A stretch of 64,000 nucleotides of DNA from CAZGMC01 sp964526565. Lineage in GTDB: Bacteria; Pseudomonadota; Alphaproteobacteria; DSM-16000; Inquilinaceae. Below are positions 1-8,056 of this stretch, one piece after another. The notes beneath the pieces are model-generated. The model was not told where the DNA came from, did not search any database, and saw nothing but the letters and a program-made list of their open reading frames with translations. The stretch spans positions 37,405 through 101,404 of the forward strand of contig CAZGMC010000002.1 in assembly GCA_964526565.1 (NCBI GenBank), written 5' to 3'. The position numbers and the translations under genes are program-made. Each line of letters begins with the position of its first letter. Position 1 is the stretch's first letter.

Positions 1-2
1 AC

Positions 3-875
3 CTGCTGGCCTATGTCGAGATGGTCGGCCGCGACCGCGGGCGCGCCGCCGACGCCCGCCGCCGGTGCAACGAGTGCCCGCTGGGCGCGGCGGCGCTGGC
101 CGGCACCTCGTTCCCCATCGACCGCGCGGCGACGGCGGCGGCGCTGGGCTTCGACCGGCCCATGGCCAACTCGCTGGACGCCGTGTCGGCGCGCGACTTC
201 GCCCTGGAATACCTGGCCGCCGCGGCGATCTGCGCGGTGCACCTGTCGCGGCTGGCCGAGGAGCTGGTGCTGTGGACGTCGGACCGGTTCGGCTTCGTCC
301 GCCTGTCCGACGCCTACAGCACCGGCTCGTCGATCATGCCGCAGAAGCGCAACCCGGACGCCGCCGAGCTGGTGCGGGCCAAGAGCGGCCGCGTGATCGG
401 CCACCTGATCGGCCTGCTGACGGTGGTCAAGGGCCTGCCCCTGGCCTACGCCAAGGACCTGCAGGAGGACAAGGAGCCGGTGTTCGACACCGACGATACG
501 TTGTCGATTGCCGTCGCCGCGCTGACCGGCATGATCGCCGACCTGGCGCCGGACCGCGCCGCCATGCGCCGCGCCGCCGCCGCCGGCTTCGCCACCGCCA
601 CCGACCTGGCCGACTGGCTGGTGCGCGTGCCGGGCCTGCCGTTCCGCCGCGCCCACCACGTCACCGGCCAACTGGTGCGCCTGGCCGAGGACCGCGGCGT
701 GGGGCTGGAGGCGCTGGCCCTGGCCGACATGCAGGCGGTCGAGCCGGGCATCACCGCCGCCGTCTACGATGTGCTGACCGTCGAGGCCTCGGTCGCCAGC
801 CGCACCAGCCAGGGCGGCACCGCCCCGGACCGGGTGCGTGCGGCGGCGGCCGAGGCGCGGCGGCGGTTTCTTTGA
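3..875 (+). CDS. argH: Argininosuccinate lyase, C-terminal part (5' end outside window)
   Basis: Last step of arginine synthesis: splits argininosuccinate into arginine and fumarate in the cytosol. The reading frame is open from base 3 and enters the window mid-gene, so roughly the last 290 residues are present. The fumarase/aspartase-superfamily signature [12 protein letters not shown] lies at about 327-362; its serine belongs to the mobile catalytic loop. The preceding TSFPIDR and the following [12 protein letters not shown] segments are typical of ArgH. In related alphaproteobacteria argH is followed closely by a small lipoprotein gene and lysA; here about 3 kb of repeats and accessory genes intervene. 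Confidence 0.96.
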   Translation: MLAYVEMVGRDRGRAADARRRCNECPLGAAALAGTSFPIDRAATAAALGFDRPMANSLDAVSARDFALEYLAAAAICAVHLSRLAEELVLWTSDRFGFVRLSDAYSTGSSIMPQKRNPDAAELVRAKSGRVIGHLIGLLTVVKGLPLAYAKDLQEDKEPVFDTDDTLSIAVAALTGMIADLAPDRAAMRRAAAAGFATATDLADWLVRVPGLPFRRAHHVTGQLVRLAEDRGVGLEALALADMQAVEPGITAAVYDVLTVEASVASRTSQGGTAPDRVRAAAAEARRRFL

Positions 876-883
876 GGTGCGGG

Positions 884-938
884 AGTTGCGGGGACACAAT
901 ACGGAACTCCGGCAATCTGCCTTCGGCGGCATGGCGCC
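884..938 (+). repeat. REP-like element, family A, left half copy
   Basis: The motif gggacacaatacgg followed by aactccggcaat and gccttcggcggcatgg matches the left half of the three fuller copies at 2126-2230, 2890-3003 and 3731-3850. The matching right end (gtgatgtgtccccctgaact) appears only at 1513-1536, so this copy is either truncated or split by about 570 bp. Confidence 0.6.
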
Positions 939-1447
939 GGCTCCACCGGCCGCCCCCGATGAGCGGGACTCGCGGTCGGGGCTGTCCACAAGGGCTTTCG
1001 CGGTACAGAGACATTCGACGTGTGCCTGGAACACCCGGCACCGTGCATCGCGGCGGCTGCCGTGCACCACCGGTGCAACCAGGATGTTGCGCGACAGATC
1101 CTTGTTTTTGCGGGTTTTCCTGGTCTCGTGCATCGCCTGCATCAAAGCCGCCGGTGTTGCAGCCGGTGTTGCACCCGGCGCGGACCGGCCGTCCCGTTCC
1201 CGCGTGCCGTTGGTGCAAGTCGTTCCGTCCGTGCCGCCATCATGCGCCGCGCGCCTTCGTGCCAAACCGCCAAGGATCAAAATCCTAGCACGCGCCGCCG
1301 CCGTCAACAAGCGCGGACCTGGGACCGCCACGGCAACAAGCCCAGCCAGCCCTCCCTCAGTGTCCCGAAGCAAGACCCGGCATCGTGCCTGGGACCCTCC
1401 ATGTCCCGCGAAGCGCCGCGGCCGCGGGCGGCGGGACGCCACCCCTA

Positions 1448-1484
1448 CACTGCAGCCGCGGCCGTGGGGGACGCGGCTGCAGTG
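1448..1484. other. Perfect 13-bp inverted repeat (stem-loop)
   Basis: Arms cactgcagccgcg (1448-1460) and cgcggctgcagtg (1472-1484) are perfect reverse complements around an 11-base loop. No T-run follows on either strand, so an intrinsic terminator is not supported. It could be an RNA hairpin or a transposition end. Confidence 0.7.
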
Positions 1485-1512
1485 CGATGGAGGGGCGGCC
1501 ATCGCGGAAGCA

Positions 1513-1536
1513 AGTGATGTGTCCCCCTGAACTGCC
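1513..1536 (+). repeat. REP-like family A, right-end fragment
   Basis: The sequence gtgatgtgtccccctgaactg resembles the right terminus (gtgatgtgtccccggatct) of family A joined to a ctgaact segment. It probably marks the remaining right end of the half copy at 884-938. Confidence 0.45.
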
Positions 1537-1612
1537 AAATATAAAGCACCCGGTTGTCGTTGTATTCGGCAAGTATTCAGGACATCAGCACCATTCCAGA
1601 CAAGATCACACC

Positions 1613-1720
1613 CGTCATCGCGAGCGAATCGTGGCGATCCAGTGCTGCCGCAAGCGCAATTGATGGCTTTATGAATTGGCGGCGCCGGGTCTGGATCGCC
1701 ACGCTTCGCTCGCGATGACG
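1613..1720. repeat. 108-bp palindromic repeat, family B, copy 1
   Basis: It starts cgtcatcgcgagcgaa and ends ttcgctcgcgatgacg, with the inner arms gtggcgatccag and ctggatcgccac also complementary, so the whole element can fold into one long hairpin. A second member with the same total length (108 bp) lies at 29698-29805 in an unrelated place. The cores share tgccgcaagcg / cgccgcaagcg. This type of dispersed cgtcattgcgagcgaagcg hairpin is common in alphaproteobacterial genomes. Confidence 0.85.
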
Positions 1721-1924
1721 GTCTTATTGGAGGATATAGTCTGCAGGATGCCGAAAACCATTTCGGATACTGAAGCGGTCAACCTGTGCCATGCAGGCCC
1801 GCTTTGGCGCCAGCCGTTGCCGCCGACCGGTGACAAGGAAGGGCCGCTGGCATGCGTCCCTCATCCAGCGCCCGAATCCGACTGCACTGCCATTTCCCCG
1901 AAACAGGGACCCGGCACCCCCGGC

Positions 1925-2121
1925 CAAATACGGATGAGCCGGGAATCGGCGACCGCGGCCTGGCGATGGCGGACCGCGTTGCGGTAATCGGGGTCGCGCA
2001 GCATGGCAACGAAGGCGTCCACGCTTGGATACTCGGCGATGAAGGCCAGGTCCCACTGCTCGTCCGGTGGCCCGATCACGGTCAGTTCGGGCGTGCCGAC
2101 CCACACCTGCCGGCCGCCAAG
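1925..2121 (-). pseudogene. DUF1330-like protein fragment, cut by a repeat
   Basis: The minus-strand frame reads LGGRQVWVGTPELTVIG, then WDLAFIAEYPSVDAFVAML, then DPDYRNAVRHRQAAVADSRL. This resembles the C-terminal half of small DUF1330/EthD-like ferredoxin-fold proteins (pattern YPS..AF..ML.DP.Y...V.HR..A..DSRL). The N-terminal half is missing: four bases before the first recognisable codon the REP-like element begins (2126). The end after about 1925 no longer looks related. Family assignment is from pattern memory only; what is clear is that the frame is interrupted exactly at the repeat border. Confidence 0.5.
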
Positions 2122-2125
2122 ACGG

Positions 2126-2230
2126 AAGTTCGGGGGACACAAGAAGTTCGGGGGACACAATACTGAACTATGGTAAGCCGCCTTTGGCAGAAGGTCGCCC
2201 GCTGGAGTTCAGTAATGTGCCCCCGGATCT
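2126..2230 (+). repeat. REP-like element, family A, copy with duplicated left end
   Basis: Core gggggacacaatactgaact, then taagccgcctttggcagaag, then gctggagttcagtaatgtgc and a ccccggatct end. The termini ggggacaca and tgtgccccc are near-complementary. The left end aagttcgggggacacaa is present twice in tandem (2126-2142 and 2144-2160), a sign of slippage or nested insertion. Confidence 0.8.
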
Positions 2231-2282
2231 GACCCACCCGGCCTTTACCATGCATGCCAGCTTTGGGACCGATTAAAAAACA

Positions 2283-2711
2283 TCACTTGACGGGATTTCG
2301 AGATTGCAAGCGCCGATTCAACAGAAATGCGGCATAAACAGCGACAAATAGGGGCGCCAGATTTAAAAACAGATCAATCGATCCTGGGCCATGAGATGTG
2401 CCCAAGCCCGGATTGTTTAGAATGTTGATCAGCCCCGATAATCCCAACGCCACTACTAAAAGAAGAAACACGTTTATTCCGTGTCTGCCAATGCGCTTCA
2501 TCCGGCCTCGTCTGGATTCATCCGCGCGCTGTCCTATCTCTTCTCGCTCAATCTCTACGGCACGTCGCATCGCTAGTTGCAAGATGCTTCGGAAGCGCTT
2601 TCGGGACATCGAAACTTCGTTCGCTGCTCCGCGCGTCGTGCTGCTGACGGACATGTCAATGTGATCTATGACTGCATCATGCGTCGTTGCACCTTCTAGG
2701 TTGCCAATCAC
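2283..2711 (-). CDS. Hypothetical small membrane protein (142 aa)
   Basis: I do not recognise a family. The GTG start at 2711 is supported by a strong Shine-Dalgarno (ggaggtga) eight bases upstream. The first half is hydrophilic with a charged helix (about residues 36-70, rich in R, E and K). Two hydrophobic segments follow at about 78-96 (INVFLLLVVALGLSGLIN) and 115-132 (LFLNLAPLFVAVYAAFLL), and the tail is basic. The gene and its surroundings are clearly more AT-rich than the rest of the window, with less GC-biased third positions, suggesting recent acquisition. It lies inside the repeat-rich island between argH and lysA. Product unknown. Confidence 0.65.
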   Translation of the reverse strand: MIGNLEGATTHDAVIDHIDMSVSSTTRGAANEVSMSRKRFRSILQLAMRRAVEIEREEIGQRADESRRGRMKRIGRHGINVFLLLVVALGLSGLINILNNPGLGTSHGPGSIDLFLNLAPLFVAVYAAFLLNRRLQSRNPVK

Positions 2712-3073
2712 CTAAATCACCTCCAATTTGACCAAGTCTCTCTTGCCATTGATAAATGAGCGTCCTGAACTCATGTTCAAGACGCGGTTGTTAACGTTAC
2801 CAGAAGCAAAATTGCTTTCTATGGGAACATTTTCTCTTGTCTTGGGATTTTTCGGGGCAGCCGCCATACGAGAACTCCACCCCGCCTCTCAGTTCAGGGG
2901 ACACAATACCCAACCCTGGCAAACCGCCTTTGGCAGGAGGTGGCCACGCGGGAGTTCAGTGATGTGTCCCCGGATCTAGTGTCCCCGGATCTACCCCGGA
3001 TCTACGCACCCGCACATCGGTTGGCGAGAAACGGTACGATTGTAGCTTGGGCGGTGGCGGGTTACAGTCCGGC
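2712..3073. other. AT-rich spacer and REP-like element upstream of higBA
   Basis: The first 160 bases are AT-rich and carry no convincing gene; they probably hold the promoter of the leftward membrane-protein gene. The rest is a family A repeat (2890-3003) and the leader of higB. Confidence 0.5.
2890..3003 (+). repeat. REP-like element, family A, copy with reiterated right end
   Basis: Starts cagttcaggggacacaatac, continues aaaccgcctttggcaggagg and ends gttcagtgatgtgtccccgg. After the first ggatct (2972-2977) the tail is repeated in shortened form: agtgtccccggatct (2978-2992) and accccggatct (2993-3003). Ends ggggacaca / tgtgtcccc are complementary. Confidence 0.85.
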
Positions 3074-3352
3074 ATGATCGTCAGCTTCCGCCACAAGGGC
3101 CTCAAGCTCCTGTACGAGAAGGGCGACAGGCGGCGGGTGTCGGCCGAGATCGTGGCAAAGGTCGAGCGTATCCTGGCCCGCCTCGACGAGGCGGCGGAGC
3201 CGCGGAGCATGGACCTTCCAGGATTCCGGCTGCACCGGCTGAAGGGCGATCTGGCCAGCTCCTGGGCGGTCAGCGTTTCCGGCAACTGGCGTATCGTGTT
3301 CCGCTTCGAAGGTGCCCATGTATGCGATGTCGATCTGGTCGATTACCACTAG
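3074..3352 (+). CDS. higB: HigB-type toxin, RelE/ParE superfamily (92 aa)
   Basis: Probable ribosome-dependent mRNA interferase of a type II toxin-antitoxin pair. I start at ATG 3074 (MIVSFRHKGLKLLYEKG), the usual HigB opening; a start 27 bases upstream would only add a Gly-rich stub. The family pattern is clear: FRHKGLK, then LPGFRLHRLKGD, then WAVSVSGNWRIVFRFEG, with the basic and aromatic residues of the RelE fold, and the length fits. The toxin comes first and higA follows 12 bases later, the characteristic higBA order. Both genes sit between two family A repeats in the argH-lysA island. Confidence 0.92.
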   Translation: MIVSFRHKGLKLLYEKGDRRRVSAEIVAKVERILARLDEAAEPRSMDLPGFRLHRLKGDLASSWAVSVSGNWRIVFRFEGAHVCDVDLVDYH

Positions 3353-3364
3353 GGTGATCCTGGC

Positions 3365-3667
3365 ATGCCGATGACAAATCCGCCGCATCCGGGTCTCTCG
3401 GTGCGGCATGACTGCCTCGAACCGCTCGGCCTGAGCGTGACCGAGGCTGCGAAGAGGCTCGGTGTCAGCCGCAAGCAGCTGTCGGATGTCGTCAACGGGC
3501 GGTCGGGCATATCCCCCGAGATGGCGATCCGCCTCGACAAGGCGTTCGGTGGCGGTGCGGACATTTGGTACCGCCTTCAGGCCGCCTATGACCTCGCGCA
3601 GGCGATGAAACATGCCGACCGGATCAAGGTCGACCGGCTGACGGTCGAAGCCGTCACCGGGCCTTGA
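3365..3667 (+). CDS. higA: HigA-type antitoxin with Xre helix-turn-helix (100 aa)
   Basis: Antitoxin and autorepressor partner of the upstream HigB. The helix-turn-helix spans about residues 24-60: [18 protein letters not shown], then [20 protein letters not shown], which matches the HigA/VapI pattern including the GISPEMA motif. The C-terminal [13 protein letters not shown] segment is also typical. It is probably co-transcribed with higB and represses the shared promoter, as known for the family. A family A repeat begins 64 bases after its stop. Confidence 0.93.
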   Translation: MPMTNPPHPGLSVRHDCLEPLGLSVTEAAKRLGVSRKQLSDVVNGRSGISPEMAIRLDKAFGGGADIWYRLQAAYDLAQAMKHADRIKVDRLTVEAVTGP

Positions 3668-3730
3668 CAGGGTGCCGGAAAGTGCTGGGGTTTTGGGGAT
3701 CGCCCCAGGCCGCGGGCGCACAGGCAGTTC

Positions 3731-3850
3731 CAGTTCAGGGGACACAATACCGAACTCTGGCAAGCCGCCTTCGGCAGAAGGTCGCCACTCCGGAGTTCAG
3801 TGATGTGTCCCTGGATCCACGCCGGAGTTCAGTGATGTGTCCCCGGATCT
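3731..3850 (+). repeat. REP-like element, family A, copy with duplicated right end
   Basis: Starts cagttcaggggacacaatac, then caagccgccttcggcagaag, then cggagttcagtgatgtgtcc. The right end cggagttcagtgatgtgtcc is repeated once more at about 3821-3840, ending in ccccggatct at 3850. This element forms the right border of the island in front of lptM. Confidence 0.85.
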
Positions 3851-3915
3851 GACGCGTTGCCGCGGCGGCGCCGACGCCCTAGAACAGGGGCGTTGCCGTA
3901 AAGGGATCCTTCCCC

Positions 3916-4149
3916 ATGCCACTCGCCGTATCCCGGCTCTGCGCTCTTGCTCGTTCGGCCGTGCGCCGCACCGCCGGCACCGCCGCTGCGCCCGCCCAGC
4001 GCCCGAAGCGGGGCGCAGTGCGCCTCGTCCTGGCCGCCCTGATCCTGGCCGCCGTGCCGCTGGCCGGGTGCGGCAAGAAGCCGGGCGGCGTCACGGCGCC
4101 GCAGGGCGAGGAGAACGACACCTTCCCGCGGACCTATCCCTCCGAATGA
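3916..4149 (+). CDS. lptM: Small LptM-like lipoprotein (77 aa)
   Basis: Predicted outer-membrane lipoprotein. After an unusually long N-terminal region (about 35 residues, Ala/Arg-rich) comes the hydrophobic stretch LVLAALILAAVPLAGC with a good lipobox (LAGC). The mature part begins CGKKPGGVTAP, the short motif of the LptM/YifL family, which helps oxidative maturation of LptD in enterobacteria. The stop overlaps the lysA start (ATGA), so the two are translationally coupled. Lipoproteins of this type usually precede lysA in alphaproteobacteria. A start inside the leader (for example at the RGAVRLVL region with a non-ATG codon) is possible. Confidence 0.85.
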   Translation: MPLAVSRLCALARSAVRRTAGTAAAPAQRPKRGAVRLVLAALILAAVPLAGCGKKPGGVTAPQGEENDTFPRTYPSE

Positions 4150-5420
4150 GCGGCTTTCCCTGTCATGACGGCATCCTCCACGCGGAGGACGTGCCGCTGC
4201 CGGTGCTGGCCGAGGCGGTCGGCACGCCGTTCTACGTCTATTCGACCGCGGCCATCACCGCGGCCTATCACACGCTGACCGAGGCGCTGGCCGTCGAGCA
4301 CCCGGTGACGCTGGCCTATGCCGTCAAGGCCAACGACAACATGGCGGTGATCCGCACCCTGGCGCGGCTCGGCGCCGGCGCCGACGTCGTTTCGGTCGGC
4401 GAGCTGCGCAAGGCGCTGGCCGCGGGGGTGCCGCCCAGCCGCATCGTCTATTCGGGTGTCGGCAAGACGCAGGACGACCTGGCCGAGGCGGTGGCCGCCG
4501 GCATCCACCAGATCAACGTCGAGTCCGTGCCCGAGCTGAAGGCGCTGAGCGCGGCGGCGGCGGCGCAGGGCCGGACGGCGCCGGTGGCGGTGCGCGTCAA
4601 CCCCGACGTCGACGCCATGACCCTGGCGCAGATCACCACCGGCACCCGCGACAACAAGTTCGGCATCGACATCGAGCAGGCACCGCAGGTCTACGCCCTG
4701 GCCCGCACCCTGCCGGGCATCGACGCCTGTGCCATCGCCATGCACATCGGCAGCCAGGTGGCGAACCTGGAGCCCTATCGCCACGCCTATGGCCGCGTCG
4801 CCGCCCTGGCCCGCAGCTTGCGCGCCGACGGCTTCCCGATCAGCCGGCTCGACCTGGGCGGCGGCTTCGCCATCACCTACCGCGACGAGCCGCCCACCGA
4901 CCTGACCGGCCATGCCCGGCTGATCCGCGACGTGATCGGCCCGCTCGGCTGCCAGGTGACGCTGGAGCCGGGGCGGGTGCTGGTCGGCAATGCCGGGCTG
5001 CTGGTCACCCGCGTCATCTATGTCAAGACCGAGCTGGCCCGCGACTTCGTCATCGTCGACGGGGCGATGAACGACCTGATTCGCCCGGCCCTGTACAAGG
5101 CCTACCACGCCATCCTGCCGGTGCGCGAGCCGCCGGCCGGCGCGCCGGTCGGCCCCTACGACGTGGTCGGGCCGGTGTGCGAGAGCACCGACACCTTCGC
5201 CGAACGGCGGCCGCTGGCGGCCCCGGCGGCCGGCGACCTGCTCGCCTTCGCCAGCGCCGGCGCCTATGGCGCCACCATGTCGTCGACCTACAACGCCCGG
5301 CCGCTGGTGCCGGAGGTGCTGGTCGACGGGCACAGGTTTGCCATTGTCCGAAAACGGCCAACATTCGAGGAGATGGTGGCGCTGGAGGCGATGCCGCCGT
5401 GGCTGGACGGCGGCGGCTGA
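4146..5420 (+). CDS. lysA: Diaminopimelate decarboxylase
   Basis: PLP-dependent decarboxylation of meso-diaminopimelate to lysine. I use ATG 4146 (MSGFPCHDGILHAEDVPL), which overlaps the lipoprotein stop; the open frame continues far upstream but only through repeat sequence. The protein is 424 residues, normal for LysA. Visible motifs: the PLP lysine in AYAVKANDN (Lys61), HIGSQV, the phosphate-binding LGGGFAI, EPGRVLVGNAG, and the active-site CESTDTFA near the C terminus. It is followed 16 bases later by the TIGR02302 gene, as in many Rhodospirillales. Confidence 0.97.
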   Translation: MSGFPCHDGILHAEDVPLPVLAEAVGTPFYVYSTAAITAAYHTLTEALAVEHPVTLAYAVKANDNMAVIRTLARLGAGADVVSVGELRKALAAGVPPSRIVYSGVGKTQDDLAEAVAAGIHQINVESVPELKALSAAAAAQGRTAPVAVRVNPDVDAMTLAQITTGTRDNKFGIDIEQAPQVYALARTLPGIDACAIAMHIGSQVANLEPYRHAYGRVAALARSLRADGFPISRLDLGGGFAITYRDEPPTDLTGHARLIRDVIGPLGCQVTLEPGRVLVGNAGLLVTRVIYVKTELARDFVIVDGAMNDLIRPALYKAYHAILPVREPPAGAPVGPYDVVGPVCESTDTFAERRPLAAPAAGDLLAFASAGAYGATMSSTYNARPLVPEVLVDGHRFAIVRKRPTFEEMVALEAMPPWLDGGG

Positions 5421-5436
5421 CAGGGAAGGGACGGGC

Positions 5437-7926
5437 ATGCGGCAACTCCCCGCACCGCGACGCGACGACCGCGACTTCCGGGACGTCCGGGACGACGGCG
5501 CCCTGCACGAGCCGCGGCTGATGCTGCGCCTGGCCTGGGCGGCGGCGGCCTGGGAACGGCTGTGGCTGGCGGCGTGGCCGCTGGCCGCCGTGGCCGGGCT
5601 GTTCGTCGCCGTGGCCGTGGCCGCGGTGCTGCCGGCGCTGGCCGGCTGGCTGCACCTGCTGGCGCTGCTGGCCTTCGCGGGCGCGCTGGGCTGGACCGGC
5701 TGGCGGGCGGTGCGGACCTTCAGCCTGCCCGACCGGACCGAGGCGCGGCGCCGGCTGGAGCGGGACAGCGGGCTGGCCCACCGGCCGCTGTCGGCCCTGC
5801 TCGAAGCGCAGGCAACCGGCCGCGACGATCCGGCCAGCCGGGCGCTGTGGCGGCTGCACCGCGAGCGGCTGCGGGCGGCAGCGCGGCGGCTGCGGGTGCG
5901 CCTGCCGGCGCCGGTGGTGGCGGCGCGCGACCCCTATGCCCTGCGCGGCGTGGTCATGCTGCTGCTGGTCGTCGCGGTGGCCGGGGCCGGACCGGACTGG
6001 GCGGCGCGGCTGGGCCGGACGCTGAGCCCCGAACTGGGCCGCGCCGAGGCGGCGCCGCCGCCGACGCTGGACCTGTTCATCACGCCGCCGGCCTATACCG
6101 GTCTGGCCCCGGTCTACCTGCAGGGCGGCGAGGAGCGCCCCGGCGTCATCGACGTGGCCGAGGGCAGCACCTTGCTGGCCCGCGTCAGCGGCGGCGGCGG
6201 CACGCCGACGCTGACCCTGGGCGACGCCGACACCGCGTTCGCCGCGGTCGACGACTCCAGCTTCGAGGTCGAGGCCGCCGTCACCGAGGGCCGGTGGCTG
6301 GCGGTCAGCCAGCGCGGCACCACGCTGGGATCGTGGCCGATCCGGGTCATCCCGGACTTCGCCCCGGCGATCGCCTTCACCGAGCCGCCGGCCGGCACCG
6401 AGCGCGCGGCGCTGCGCCTCGACTACACCGCCGACGACGACTATGGCATCGAGACGGTCACGGCGACGGTGCGCCTGGCCGACGACGCCGAGCCGGCGCT
6501 GGCGCGGGAGCCGGTCGAGCTGGAGCTGACCGTGCCGGGCCATCGGCCGCAGGAGGCCGAGGCGGTCGGCTATTTCGACCTGACGCCGCACCCGTGGGCC
6601 GGCCAGCCGGTGACGGTGCAGCTGGCCGTGACCGACGCCGCCGGCCAGGCGGGCCTGTCGGACCCGGCAGCCATGATCCTGCCGGAGCGCGAGTTCACCC
6701 ACCCCATTGCCCGCGCCATCATTGAAGAGCGGCGCCGCCTGATGCTGCATCCGGAGCAACGCATCGAGGTGGCGGAGAGCCTGGAGACGCTGGCGGTCCG
6801 CCCCGACCGCTATTACGACGACATCGTCGTGTTCATGGCGTTGCGTTCGGCCTCGCGCCGGCTGCTGCTGGCGCGCGACGTGGCCGCCCACATCGATCCG
6901 GTGCAGCGCCTGCTGTGGGACACGGCGCTGCGCATCGAGGACGGCAACCTGTCGCTGGCCGAGCGCGACCTGCGCGAGGCACAGCAGGCGCTGATGGAGG
7001 CGCTGTCGTCCGACGCCAGCGACGAGGAGGTCCGCCGGCTGATGGACGAGCTGCGCGCCGCCATGGACCGCTACATGAGCGCCCTGCAGCAGACCCTGAT
7101 GGAGCAGCTGGCCCGCGGCGAGGAGATGCCGCGCATCCCGTTCGACCCCGACGCCATGATGCTCGACCGCGACATGCTTGAGGAGATGCTCGACCGCATG
7201 CAGCAGCTTTCGGAGTCAGGTGCCCGCGACGCGGCGCGGCAGATGCTGGCCGAGCTGCAGGCGATGATGGAGAATCTGCAGACCGGCCCGATGATGCCGC
7301 CGGAGGGCACCAGCCAGGCCATGCAGATGCTGGAGGACCTGCAGGCGCTGATCCGCGCCCAGCAGGCCCTGCTCGACCAGACCTTCCGCCAGGCCCAGCC
7401 CGGCGCGCCGGGGCAGGAGCAGGACGGCGAGGCCGGCGACCCGGCCGCGGGTGCGGCCACCCAGGAGGGCCTGCGCCGCGCCCTGGGCGAGCTGATGCGC
7501 GAGCTGGGCGAGATGCTGGGCGGCATCCCGCAGAACCTGGGCCGCGCCGAGGGCGCCATGCGCCGGTCGGAGCAGGCGCTCTGCGCCGGCCTGCCGCAGC
7601 TCGCCGTCGACCCGCAGACGGAAGCGCTGGACGAGCTGCAGCAGGGCCTGCAGAGCGCCATCGACCAGACGCTGGAGCAGATGGCCCGGCAGGGCATGAT
7701 GCCGGGGATGATGCCCGGCGCCATGCCGCAGGGCATGAGCGGGCGCGATCCCCTGGGCCGGCCGCTGGGCAACCGCGGCTTCAGCACCGAGCACGTCGAC
7801 ATCCCCGACGAGGCCGAAATCCAGCGCGCCCGGGAGATCCTGGACGAGTTGCGCCGCCGTTTCGGCCAGCGCCACCGGCCCGAACTGGAGCTGGACTACA
7901 TCGACCGCCTGCTGCGGCGGTTTTGA
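5437..7926 (+). CDS. TIGR02302 / DUF4175 family membrane protein (829 aa)
   Basis: Conserved alphaproteobacterial protein of unknown function, normally found next to lysA. The start at 5437 is preceded by gggaaggg. Two membrane segments lie at about residues 42-65 and 70-88 and a third near 173-190. A long presumably periplasmic part with beta-rich segments follows (TLDLFITPPAYTGLAPVY). The C-terminal third (from about residue 430) is a helical region rich in Met, Gln, Glu and Arg, including MMPGMMPGAMPQGMSG. The last codons and stop sit in a 12-bp unit repeated three times (7916-7951), so the exact end is prone to change. Confidence 0.88.
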   Translation: MRQLPAPRRDDRDFRDVRDDGALHEPRLMLRLAWAAAAWERLWLAAWPLAAVAGLFVAVAVAAVLPALAGWLHLLALLAFAGALGWTGWRAVRTFSLPDRTEARRRLERDSGLAHRPLSALLEAQATGRDDPASRALWRLHRERLRAAARRLRVRLPAPVVAARDPYALRGVVMLLLVVAVAGAGPDWAARLGRTLSPELGRAEAAPPPTLDLFITPPAYTGLAPVYLQGGEERPGVIDVAEGSTLLARVSGGGGTPTLTLGDADTAFAAVDDSSFEVEAAVTEGRWLAVSQRGTTLGSWPIRVIPDFAPAIAFTEPPAGTERAALRLDYTADDDYGIETVTATVRLADDAEPALAREPVELELTVPGHRPQEAEAVGYFDLTPHPWAGQPVTVQLAVTDAAGQAGLSDPAAMILPEREFTHPIARAIIEERRRLMLHPEQRIEVAESLETLAVRPDRYYDDIVVFMALRSASRRLLLARDVAAHIDPVQRLLWDTALRIEDGNLSLAERDLREAQQALMEALSSDASDEEVRRLMDELRAAMDRYMSALQQTLMEQLARGEEMPRIPFDPDAMMLDRDMLEEMLDRMQQLSESGARDAARQMLAELQAMMENLQTGPMMPPEGTSQAMQMLEDLQALIRAQQALLDQTFRQAQPGAPGQEQDGEAGDPAAGAATQEGLRRALGELMRELGEMLGGIPQNLGRAEGAMRRSEQALCAGLPQLAVDPQTEALDELQQGLQSAIDQTLEQMARQGMMPGMMPGAMPQGMSGRDPLGRPLGNRGFSTEHVDIPDEAEIQRAREILDELRRRFGQRHRPELELDYIDRLLRRF

Positions 7927-7951
7927 GGGCGGTTTTGAGGGCGGTTTTGAG
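7916..7951. repeat. 12-bp tandem repeat x3 across the TIGR02302 stop codon
   Basis: The unit ggcggttttgag occurs three times without mismatch. The first copy carries the real stop (tga at 7924-7926); the other two repeat the last codons and the stop outside the gene. Confidence 0.9.
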
Positions 7952-8056
7952 GGCTGCTGTCAGCGGCCCTGCATCAGCCCGCCAGGCTGGCGCCGAGCGG
8001 CGCGAAGCCCAGCTTTGGCAGGACGGTGCGTCACCCGGACCGCATCCACCGCCTCG

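Larger units (their letters stand above)
876..1924. other. Gene-poor interval with repeats downstream of argH
   Basis: About 1 kb with no convincing gene. The overlapping open frames here have arginine- and proline-rich low-complexity translations on both strands, as expected of non-coding GC-rich DNA. It holds a half copy of the REP-like element (884-938), a strong stem-loop (1448-1484), a short match to the element's right end (1513-1536) and a 108-bp palindromic repeat (1613-1720). I read it as the left part of an insertion between argH and lptM-lysA. Confidence 0.6.

Noticed and set aside
838..1530. Overlapping open frames downstream of argH
   Set aside because: Arg/Pro/Ala-rich low-complexity translations on both strands, no ribosome sites, no recognisable domains.
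884..3850. Insertion sequence with transposase
   Set aside because: Repeats have inverted ends but no transposase frame lies between or near them.
3837..4145. N-terminal extension of lysA
   Set aside because: It runs through repeat sequence and the lipoprotein gene in another frame; ATG 4146 gives the normal LysA length.
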